A stretch of DNA of 64,000 nucleotides, taken from the NCBI GenBank assembly GCA_964446835.1, contig CAYUQT010000020.1, forward strand, positions 62,001 through 126,000. Direction: 5' to 3'. The notes under the pieces were generated by a model. That model was not told the origin of the DNA. It did not search any database and saw only the letters and a list, made by a program, of their open reading frames with translations. This DNA comes from CAYUQT01 sp964446835 (GTDB lineage: Bacteria; Planctomycetota; Phycisphaerae; UBA1845; JAFGLZ01). Positions 15,997-23,547 of the stretch are shown piece by piece; position 1 is the first letter of the stretch, and each line of letters begins with the position of its first letter. The position numbers and the translations under genes are program-made.

Positions 15997-18900
15997 TCAT
16001 CGCTGCATCCAGCTTAGGCTCGGGATGCAGACCTCGTCGCCCGGTCCTGCCACCACGACGGCGAATCGCGGACCGGTGCCGTCCGGTGCGGCCGGGAAGT
16101 CTTGGCTCGCCACGGGTGGCATGCCGGTGCGATTCAGGACCAGCCCGTTGCGGAGCTGCGAAACGCGGCCCTGAGGCTGCAGGCGGCCGTTCAGAACGGT
16201 CATACCTGCGCGGACGTGTGGGGTCGCCACGCGGGTGACCAGACGGTTGTCGGCGCCCACGATCTCGCACACCGGTCCGGCCGCCACGCGCAGATCCTCG
16301 TCTCCGATCGAGAAATGAGTCGCATTCAGCACCTGACGCACCGTCAGCGCCTCCGCCAGACCCTCCGGCGCGACGAGAATGACTTGACCGGCCAAGGCCC
16401 GCCCGGTCAGGACAGGCTCGGCGATTTCGACCACGCCCGCGGCGTAATCGATGGACCTGATCCGGGTCCGGCGCGGTCCGGGGCTCGTCAGCACGAATTC
16501 ACCGAGGGCCAGTTCCGTACCGTTGAACAGCAGGGCGCGCTGCGGTCTGCCTTGGGTGTCCAGCACGAGGCAGGCCGCCTGACCGGTGACCCGCACTTTC
16601 CCATCCAGCGTGCAGGCGCGGCCGGGCTTCAGCGAGTGACAGACGTAGTGTGTGGTGCCGTCGGCAAGCTCGATACGGGCGGCCGCGGTGTCGCCGTCGT
16701 GCGGGTTGAGGCGGACGGGTAAGACCTGTCGGATGAATGGCGTCTGGCGGTACGGTTCGTACACCGTGAGAAAGGCGCTGGCCAGGTTGTCGCCGGTCCG
16801 GCGGCGCAACATGAACTGCATGGTTTCCGGCAGGTAGGCGTACCTCTGCGGTCTTCCGTCGGCGGCGATGATCTCATCGCCATCGCCCAGCAGGTGCGCG
16901 CGGAGACCGATTCCCTCCCAGGGGTACTGGGTCTGGCCGGGGGCGGGCTTCTTCAGCCTCCACTCGAACACCGCCCGGGTGCTCAAGGCCGCGCGCCGCA
17001 CATTGAACAGGTACTGGAATCCACTTCCGCGGTAGCTGCCGTAGGGAATCGAGCCGAGGGGTTTCGCCGCCAGGGCCGGATCATCGTAGAACTGCTCGTA
17101 GCCGACGTCTGGGCCTGCGAGAGTACCTTTGGCCTGCACCGGGCCGAGCGCCGGCTCGCAGGACGTCTCGGCCGGCGCCCCCAGCGCCACATAGTCATGC
17201 TGCCGGCCGCCGCGCACGTGGAAGACGTCGAACAGATAGCTCTGAGTGGGTGATAGCTCGACCAGCATGTTCACGCGACGATAGAGCGTGAGCTTGCCGG
17301 GATACACGCCTTCACACGAGGCGTCGGCGAGCTGGGCGAATCCGGCCGGCTGATAGGCGTGCAGCCTGCCCTGACCGCGGCCCTGCCGGGTCGCGTCCAC
17401 CACCACGGTGTTGTGCGAAACCGTGTTGCTGTACCAGGCGAAACGCTGATGATTGAAGGCGTCTGTCTGCATCGGGTAGCCGATATCGGTCAGCAGCGCG
17501 TTGCCTTGCGAGAACAGCAGCAGGTTCAGTTGGTCCGCGTGTGCATGCGAGTCGTAGTTCCCGAAGAACATCAGGCTCGCGGTCCGGTTCTGCTCGCTGC
17601 CGCTCTGGAGGCCCGCCAGACCGTAGGCGGGAAACAGAGTGGAGTGGATCCCGAACGACGGCGTGTTCGCCTGCGGCAGCGTCGCCAGCACACTGTCGAG
17701 CGGTCTGCTGAACAGGCTGTTGCCAACGCCGGGGTTGCTGCGCGCCACGTGTGCGATGCGCGGTTCGGGCCAGTGGCGCACCGCGCGGGCTGCTACCGTC
17801 GCGCTCAGCGGGCCGCCACGGGCAAACGGGTCGCCCGTGTCGCCCAGCGGCGGCACGAACTGGCCGGCGAACATGATGTCGAACGGCCAGGTGATGAACT
17901 TTCGGAAGCGCCGGTTGTCGAAGTAGTTGATGCCCGCCTCCGCCAACTCGGCGGCAATTTGTGAGAGGCTGTCGACCCAACCATAGTTGTAGCCGATCGA
18001 CTCGTGGGGAATCCCATCGCGGTAGACCAGGTTCACCAGCGCGTCATCGAGCCCGATATCCTCAGCGGAGGCCGGCCGCGGATTGGCCGTAATGTACCGG
18101 ATCATTTCGGCCGACGTGGGGTGCAGGTCTTTCTCGTTCAAGACCGTCGCCACCAGCAGCAGTGCTTTCTGGTGGGCGCCGTAGTTGCCGGCGATACGAT
18201 GGCTTCCGTCGGTGATGTCGCGGGCCGCTTGCAGGAGGAGCCGCTGGCGGATCGCGGTATCGAGTTGGGCGGCGCTCTTTCCGGCCAGACGCTGCAATTC
18301 AGTATCTTCGGGCAGGAATGGCCGGATGGCGTCGTAGGCGGGGGCACAGGTCGAAGGAGTGAGCACCTCCCAGATCATATTGGTCCAGCGGCCGAGGTAG
18401 TTCGGGTTGTGCTCCCTGCCCTCGCGCGACTGCTTCTCGTAGAGGTAATCCGGATAGTACTCGGCGAGCTGCCAGAGCAGTACGGCGCACTTGTGCGCGT
18501 AGAGTCTCGCCTTCGCCGCATCGGCGGTGACGAGGGCGCCCTGGCCGAGGTCCGAGATCGCCGGCAGGGTAAAGCGGTACATGCTCCAGTGCGCGTAGTA
18601 CGCGACGAACCAGTAGTTCGTCTTGTCGCCCGGCTGGTGCCAGCCCCAGCCGTCGTCTGGGTAGTCGCCGGTCAGCAGCGACCGGTCCTTGAACCCAGAG
18701 GCCAGTAGCGCCGAGAAGTCGTTGGACGGGTACTCCTCACCGCCGGCCGGGCACTTGATCCGGTAGGGGCGATTGATGTCGATCCCCCATTGGTACAGGC
18801 CCTTCTCGTTGGCCTTCACCCCGTGCACCGGGCAGCCCAGGTTGTGGATGTCGTAGGCGCGAGGCACCTGGGGCGGCACGACCCATGATCGCAGCTTGGC

Positions 18901-19140
18901 ATCGTCGTATCCGGCCCACTTGTCCGCGCCGGCGAGGATCGCGTCACGTTGGGCGCGAGCCCACGGGTAACGCTCGGTGTTCTCTCGCAGGATCTGTAGC
19001 CGCTCTGGGGTGTAGTACTGACGCTCATACGCACCGAGGGCGATGGCCGGAACGGCGCTGAGAAACATCAGACCGCAGAGCATCCGGCTCAAGACATGAA
19101 ACATCATTCCGCCAGGAGCACGTCGGATCACTCGGGACAT
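15997..19140 (-). CDS. Secreted heparinase II/III-like polysaccharide lyase
   Basis: This 1047-residue protein begins with a signal peptide (hydrophobic LCGLMFLSAVPAIALG, ending near residue 37). An alpha/alpha toroid follows with NYGAHQKALL (319-328) and HESIGYNYGWVDS (379-391). A beta-sandwich follows with SHAHADQLNLLLFSQG (531-546) and VSHNTVVVD (574-582). These Asn-His, Tyr and His-x-His features are those of heparinase II/III and oligo-alginate lyases (PL12/15/17/21), which cleave uronic-acid polymers by beta-elimination. The C-terminal 300 residues (after about 750) look like an additional beta-rich module. The substrate cannot be told from sequence. Confidence 0.85.
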   Translation of the reverse strand: MSRVIRRAPGGMMFHVLSRMLCGLMFLSAVPAIALGAYERQYYTPERLQILRENTERYPWARAQRDAILAGADKWAGYDDAKLRSWVVPPQVPRAYDIHNLGCPVHGVKANEKGLYQWGIDINRPYRIKCPAGGEEYPSNDFSALLASGFKDRSLLTGDYPDDGWGWHQPGDKTNYWFVAYYAHWSMYRFTLPAISDLGQGALVTADAAKARLYAHKCAVLLWQLAEYYPDYLYEKQSREGREHNPNYLGRWTNMIWEVLTPSTCAPAYDAIRPFLPEDTELQRLAGKSAAQLDTAIRQRLLLQAARDITDGSHRIAGNYGAHQKALLLVATVLNEKDLHPTSAEMIRYITANPRPASAEDIGLDDALVNLVYRDGIPHESIGYNYGWVDSLSQIAAELAEAGINYFDNRRFRKFITWPFDIMFAGQFVPPLGDTGDPFARGGPLSATVAARAVRHWPEPRIAHVARSNPGVGNSLFSRPLDSVLATLPQANTPSFGIHSTLFPAYGLAGLQSGSEQNRTASLMFFGNYDSHAHADQLNLLLFSQGNALLTDIGYPMQTDAFNHQRFAWYSNTVSHNTVVVDATRQGRGQGRLHAYQPAGFAQLADASCEGVYPGKLTLYRRVNMLVELSPTQSYLFDVFHVRGGRQHDYVALGAPAETSCEPALGPVQAKGTLAGPDVGYEQFYDDPALAAKPLGSIPYGSYRGSGFQYLFNVRRAALSTRAVFEWRLKKPAPGQTQYPWEGIGLRAHLLGDGDEIIAADGRPQRYAYLPETMQFMLRRRTGDNLASAFLTVYEPYRQTPFIRQVLPVRLNPHDGDTAAARIELADGTTHYVCHSLKPGRACTLDGKVRVTGQAACLVLDTQGRPQRALLFNGTELALGEFVLTSPGPRRTRIRSIDYAAGVVEIAEPVLTGRALAGQVILVAPEGLAEALTVRQVLNATHFSIGDEDLRVAAGPVCEIVGADNRLVTRVATPHVRAGMTVLNGRLQPQGRVSQLRNGLVLNRTGMPPVASQDFPAAPDGTGPRFAVVVAGPGDEVCIPSLSWMQR

Positions 19141-19272
19141 GCAGACACGCTATTCGCCCGTCCTCGCTTCTTCAACACCTGGACCTGCCCCGTCTCATTC
19201 CAAGCATCGATCTGGCCGCGTTCACCCCACACAGGCGCGCCGTCCTGGCGTGGTAAGAGCGGAACAGCCAAA

Positions 19273-19410
19273 CTAGCTGCGTCCCCGTTTCACGTCCGCC
19301 AGTTCCTTGGCCACGGACTCGACGAAGGCCACGTTCTTGACCATATCGTCCTGGAGTGCGGGGGTATCCTCTTCGTACTCGATGGTCGTGAGACCTTTGT
19401 AACCCTGGAA
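19273..19410 (-). pseudogene. Detached 3' tail of a sugar isomerase/epimerase gene, copy 2
   Basis: The 45 codons from 19410 read FQGYKGLTTIEYEEDTPALQ...VESVAKELADVKRG and stop at 19273. They are nearly identical to the C-terminus of the intact enzyme at 20364-21272 and similar to the fragment at 7814-7930. Coding similarity ends abruptly at 19410. It lies between the PEP-CTERM gene and the heparinase gene. Confidence 0.8.
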
Positions 19411-19487
19411 ATAGGTGACCCTTCTGTTTCGTCCTCACTTGACAGGCAAATCGTTGTGCGATGACAGGGCAGCCGTGAGGCGGAGAG

Positions 19488-20207
19488 CTACCTTCCAACG
19501 CCCCTTCGGCGGACCAACATCCCAATACTACCTAAGGCATGAATCGCCATCGATGTTGGTTCGGGAACGGGAGCAAGTGTAACATAAGCATCTGAGCCGA
19601 CGTCGTGAGCATAGAAGTATGTGTCAATGTAATCTCCATTAGCAAGTTGTCCGGCGACATTGTTGTAAAACGTACTACCCGAAAGGAGGTACTGACCATA
19701 GCCGACCGGAACGCCATCTATAGAAAAATCAGTGCCAACCAGCGTGAACGTACTTCCAGTGGAAACGGCACAATATCCATGGATCAATCCACCCGAAACG
19801 GTAATCGACCCCGTGGTAGCAGATACCATTCCGAACACTTCACCTCCGGTCATTGTTACATGTCCTCCACTGTGCAATCGGAGGTCATTATCGATCACCC
19901 CGCCGGAAACCAGTACATGAGCCGATCCGTACACAACCAACATCTCTGTGAAATGTCCCCCTGATATCGTGCCTTGGCTGTCACCGTAGTAACTCAAGCG
20001 ACATACCAAACCCCCGTCGACAACGTTTACTGTTGTCGATGGACCACTGTAGTTCCAGTCGATTGCCACATCCACATTCCCGGTTATGTGGTTCGTACCG
20101 TTGAATTCATGTATCCCGCCATCATTGACGTATTCGGTGGTCCATGCAGCCAGCCCTCGCGAAGAGAATACAAGGGTTATGAGAACTGCAGCGAGTGAAC
20201 ACTTCAT
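19488..20207 (-). CDS. PEP-CTERM-sorted beta-helix-like surface protein
   Basis: This 239-residue protein begins MKCSLAAVLITLVFSSRGLA (signal peptide; GGAGA ten bases upstream of the ATG). The middle is made of Gly/Thr/Ser-rich short beta repeats (GTISGGHFTEM, HVLVSGGVI, HVTMTGGEV, SITVSGGLI) that suggest a small beta-helix. It ends with PVPEPTSMAI, a short hydrophobic stretch and RRRGVGR, the PEP-CTERM signal processed by exosortase with transfer to the envelope or exopolysaccharide. Base composition is clearly more AT-rich than its neighbours, which hints at transfer or a different expression class. No enzyme motif is seen. Confidence 0.8.
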   Translation of the reverse strand: MKCSLAAVLITLVFSSRGLAAWTTEYVNDGGIHEFNGTNHITGNVDVAIDWNYSGPSTTVNVVDGGLVCRLSYYGDSQGTISGGHFTEMLVVYGSAHVLVSGGVIDNDLRLHSGGHVTMTGGEVFGMVSATTGSITVSGGLIHGYCAVSTGSTFTLVGTDFSIDGVPVGYGQYLLSGSTFYNNVAGQLANGDYIDTYFYAHDVGSDAYVTLAPVPEPTSMAIHALGSIGMLVRRRGVGR

Positions 20208-20253
20208 TGTGATGTCTCCAATGAATCGTTGTACGAGATTTTCTATTTAACCT

Positions 20254-20275
20254 TGCCCGGCTACATCGCCGGGCA
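20254..20275 (-). terminator. Hairpin between isomerase and PEP-CTERM genes, possible terminator
   Basis: TGCCCGGC and GCCGGGCA form a perfect 8-bp stem around the loop TACATC, 89 bases beyond the stop of the isomerase gene. In the minus direction it is followed by AAGGTTAAATAGAAAA rather than a T-run, so intrinsic termination is uncertain. Confidence 0.35.
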
Positions 20276-20363
20276 GCAAATGGGCACTATTCCGAATTGC
20301 ACGGATCGCCCGCAGCAACGGTTTTCATGAGGGTATTGGGGACAGTCATCGATTTCGTGCCAC

Positions 20364-21272
20364 TCATCCCGCGAGTTCCTTGGCCACGGACTCGACGAAG
20401 GCCACGTTCTTGACCATATCGTCCTGGAGTGCGGGGGTGTCCTCTTCGTACTCGATGTTCGTGAGGCCCTTGTAGCCCTGGCGTTTGAGCTCCTTGAGGA
20501 TCTCTCTATAGTTGGCCTTGCCCTCGCCGAGGATCGTGTCCTTGGCCTTGCGGTTGCCCATCTCGGCGGCGTCCTTGAGGTGGAAGCCGACGATGCGCCC
20601 CTCCATCTTCTTGAGGCACTCCACCGGGTCAAGCCCGGAACGGACCCAGTGGCCCGTATCGCAGCAGCCTCCGATCCTCTTGCTGTGACCTTTGCAGGCT
20701 TCCAGCACGCCCTCCGGCCGCCAGTATTTGTAGCCCTTCGTTTCGGGGTGGTTGTGGATGCCCACGCGGATGTCGTACTCCTCGCAGAGCTTGTCGATCA
20801 TATCGAGATCTGCGGGACGCGGTTCGCCCACGATCACACGGGTGCCCATGTCCTTGCTGAACTCGAAAATCTTCTTCGTCTTGTCGGCGTTGCCTGCCAG
20901 GTCGGCGTAGAAGGCCGAGGCCGACATCCCGCGGTCGGCGAGCTTGCCCTTGAGCTCCTTGCGGACGTCGGGCGGGAGGTCTTCGTTCATCTTGAGGTTG
21001 GGCCGCGCCTTGTCGTAACCGAGGAAGAAGCAGAGCTCGACGTGGCGGATGCCGAGAGCCGCTATCATATCCATAGCTTCGAGGAAGGGGTACCGCCGGT
21101 ACGTGTAGAGCTGGACGCCCATCTTCCAGCCCAGCTTCTCCATGTTCGGCGTGCTCAACTGGACCTGCTCCGCGGAGGCGATCTGCCCGCCCAAAAGGCT
21201 GCCCGCCGCGGCGCCCGCGACCAGGGCCCCGCTGCTCTTGAGGAATTCCCGACGATGCATCGACAGGCTCAT
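20364..21272 (-). CDS. Tat-exported sugar phosphate isomerase/epimerase (xylose-isomerase-like TIM barrel)
   Basis: The start at 21272 has AAGGAGGAG-like sequence seven bases upstream and gives MSLSMHRREFLKSSGALVAG, a twin-arginine leader; the longer frame is rejected. The 302-residue barrel has LGIRHVELCFFLGYD, RVIVGEPRPADLD, VGIHNHPETKG, GCCDTGHWVRSG and VGFHLKDAAEMG, which supply the metal-binding Glu/His/Asp residues of AP-endonuclease-2-type (PF01261) enzymes. Exported homologues occur with Gfo/Idh and DUF1080 proteins in 3-keto-sugar pathways, where they can act as lyases or hydratases. The last 38-45 residues are repeated as stray fragments at 7814 and 19273. Confidence 0.88.
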   Translation of the reverse strand: MSLSMHRREFLKSSGALVAGAAAGSLLGGQIASAEQVQLSTPNMEKLGWKMGVQLYTYRRYPFLEAMDMIAALGIRHVELCFFLGYDKARPNLKMNEDLPPDVRKELKGKLADRGMSASAFYADLAGNADKTKKIFEFSKDMGTRVIVGEPRPADLDMIDKLCEEYDIRVGIHNHPETKGYKYWRPEGVLEACKGHSKRIGGCCDTGHWVRSGLDPVECLKKMEGRIVGFHLKDAAEMGNRKAKDTILGEGKANYREILKELKRQGYKGLTNIEYEEDTPALQDDMVKNVAFVESVAKELAG

Positions 21273-21411
21273 GATTTCTCCTTCCTTATTCCCGGTGTAC
21301 CCGGTGATTTCGAATAGTCTGCGGACCATGATATCCTCGATCCCGGCCCTTTCAAGGCCGAATTCCCAGGCAGATAGGGTGGCATCGGTGCTTCCTGGAG
21401 GCGTTCGTCCC

Positions 21412-22359
21412 TTACGGCTTCGAGTCGTCACACTTCAGATCGCCGGCGGCGTATTGGGTACCGTCCAGGATGAACCGCAGGAGCGTGGCGCTTGTGTAGC
21501 TTTCCGGGAAGTGGCCGGGCGAGCAGTAGAAGACCCGGCCTTTGTGGTACGGCTTGACCCATGCCACGTAACGGACCTTGTCGCCGATGCGGCCCCTGGG
21601 GTCCTTCAGGCCTTGGGTGTCCATCAGCAGCAGCGGACGGAAGTCGGACTTCTCATAAGCGCCCGTGAAACAGTAGGGCTCGTCGCAGTGGACGAATGGT
21701 TCCTTGCCCCGGAATGCCGCGACGAGCGGATGGTCCTGGTCGACCGTGCGAATGGTCAGTTCCTGATTCGGCGGATGGTAGTCAAAGGCCGCCCCGATCA
21801 TGTTCGTGAACCTGGGCGAGTTGTTCAACATCGTCGGCGCGCCGTGTATCGCGACGAGCCCCTTGCCGCCGGCGATGAAATCCAGCATCGATTTCTCGAG
21901 TGTGTCCGACTTTGCCTGGCGATCTTGAGCTGTCATACCGCCGTACTTCTTGTTGCGCTCCAACTCGTCGAGCAGCAGATTTCGGCGCGGGCTGATCGAA
22001 CAGTTGTTGTTCAGGACGAGTACGTCATAGGGGGCCAGCCTGGCCGGCGCCAGGTCTTCGATGTCCACAGACACGGTCGTCGAGAAGGCACCCGACTTCC
22101 GGCCGAGGGCCTCAAAGACGTAGTCCACGTGTGGCATAACCTTGTGGTCGAAACCCGTGCGGAGCGAAAAGACCAGGAGCTTTCGCCCGGGCGCTTCAAC
22201 CGTCGGCCTGGCGGGGGCGTTCTTTGTGACTGCTGCCGACCACTCTGGCGTCGGCGGGACGATCTTCGACGCCGCAGGGGGAACTTTTTCAGCCCGGGCC
22301 GTGCAGGTGAGGACCGCCGCAAGCAGAAGTCCGCGAGCGAGAGATGGATGCCTGAGCAT
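21412..22359 (-). CDS. Secreted ThuA-like domain protein
   Basis: GGAGG seven bases upstream fixes the ATG at 22359, which begins MLRHPSLARGLLLAAVLTCTARA, a signal peptide. The 315-residue protein has LLVFSLRTGFDHKVMPHVD, YDVLVLNNNCSIS, GGKGLVAIHGA, HPPNQELTIR and KPYHKGRVFYCSPGHFPES. These are the hallmarks of the ThuA domain (PF06283), a class I glutamine-amidotransferase-like fold. ThuA proteins take part in trehalose/3-keto-sugar use; planctomycetes have many exported copies. A second ThuA protein is encoded at 45097-46113. Confidence 0.88.
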   Translation of the reverse strand: MLRHPSLARGLLLAAVLTCTARAEKVPPAASKIVPPTPEWSAAVTKNAPARPTVEAPGRKLLVFSLRTGFDHKVMPHVDYVFEALGRKSGAFSTTVSVDIEDLAPARLAPYDVLVLNNNCSISPRRNLLLDELERNKKYGGMTAQDRQAKSDTLEKSMLDFIAGGKGLVAIHGAPTMLNNSPRFTNMIGAAFDYHPPNQELTIRTVDQDHPLVAAFRGKEPFVHCDEPYCFTGAYEKSDFRPLLLMDTQGLKDPRGRIGDKVRYVAWVKPYHKGRVFYCSPGHFPESYTSATLLRFILDGTQYAAGDLKCDDSKP

Positions 22360-22570
22360 AGTCAGTCCTCCGGGCCCAACCACTTTCCCTGACAGGTATC
22401 GCAGGCACAAGCGTAGCTGTCTCGCCTTCTTGATGGAAGGGGAATACGTCGGGTTCCTGGGTCTCAGCCAGATCCACCCTCTCGTCAGACACCACGATCT
22501 GACACCTCGTCTTGCCCGACGGGCGATGCGATGCCGCGAGGGTCCCGGGGGCGGGGGTTGGGACAGGACG

Positions 22571-23440
22571 CTACGCCGTCGCCTTTCGAATCATCTCCAG
22601 TGTCTCGTCGATCTGCTTCGTGCTGGTGAAACCGATGGTGAACGCATCGACCGCTCCCAGGCCGAGCACGTATTTCAGCGCCGCAAAGCGTTTCTCGGGG
22701 CTGTCGTAGCCGGTCTCGCCGAAGATCTTCATTCCCAGCACGCTTCTACCCTTGTCGTGGATCTTCTTGATCTGGTCGGCCACCTTGTCCGGCTTGTCGT
22801 CCATGTTGATGCCGAAGGGATTGATGCGCACCAGGCGGACGTCGACCCAATCGCAGTCGGCCGAGGCAGCCAGCGCATCGAACGAATGAAAGGATACGCC
22901 AACCGCCCGGACCTGGCCCTTCTGCTTCGCCTCGTACAACACGTCCATCACCGGCCGCAAATCTGTCGGCCACCTGCCGTTGGTCATGCAGTGCATCAAA
23001 AGCGAATCAAGCTGGGGCACCTGGAGCTCACGGCGGAAGCGTTCGATGTCCGCCTTGGCCGCTTCGGCATTCTTGGCGCCCGTCTTGGTCTGGATGAAGT
23101 ACTTGTCGCCGGCGATGCCCTTCAGCGCCTTGCCGATCAGAGTGTGCGTCTGGTACGAGTAGGCCGTGTCGATATAGCGAATGCCGCTGTCCAGGGCGTG
23201 GTGAACCATCTTGATGAATCCGGTTTCACCCAGTGCCCGCTGCTGGTTGCCGCTATGGGTGCCGGTTCCGATGCCCAGGACGGACGCCTTCACGCCCGTC
23301 TTGCCGAGCGTCACCACGTTAGTGCCACAGGTGACCTTCGACGCCACCGCGTCGGCGGCAAGGCCGAACCGTCCGGTCAATACCGCCGCACCGGCGGCGG
23401 CCGTTCCGGCGAGAAACCTACGACGTGAGATATCTGACAT
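22571..23440 (-). CDS. Tat-exported aldo/keto reductase
   Basis: This 289-residue protein begins MSDISRRRFLAGTAAAGAAV, a twin-arginine leader. The AKR catalytic tetrad is visible: Asp and Tyr in RYIDTAYSY (near 92-99), Lys in YFIQTKTG (near 117) and His in LLMHCM (near 150). Members reduce aldehydes or ketones of sugars with NAD(P)H. Export by Tat suggests folding with bound cofactor in the cytoplasm. It lies 107 bases after the HEAT-DUF1080 gene in the same direction, within the oxidative sugar gene run. Confidence 0.88.
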   Translation of the reverse strand: MSDISRRRFLAGTAAAGAAVLTGRFGLAADAVASKVTCGTNVVTLGKTGVKASVLGIGTGTHSGNQQRALGETGFIKMVHHALDSGIRYIDTAYSYQTHTLIGKALKGIAGDKYFIQTKTGAKNAEAAKADIERFRRELQVPQLDSLLMHCMTNGRWPTDLRPVMDVLYEAKQKGQVRAVGVSFHSFDALAASADCDWVDVRLVRINPFGINMDDKPDKVADQIKKIHDKGRSVLGMKIFGETGYDSPEKRFAALKYVLGLGAVDAFTIGFTSTKQIDETLEMIRKATA

Positions 23441-23547
23441 GGTAAGGTCCTCTCAAGCTTACAGGTCTATCAGTGCCAGGAAACCTGATTCCGCAAGACC
23501 TCCGACAGCTATGGGAACGAACAGTCGGTTGCTCGTCCTCCGCTCCG

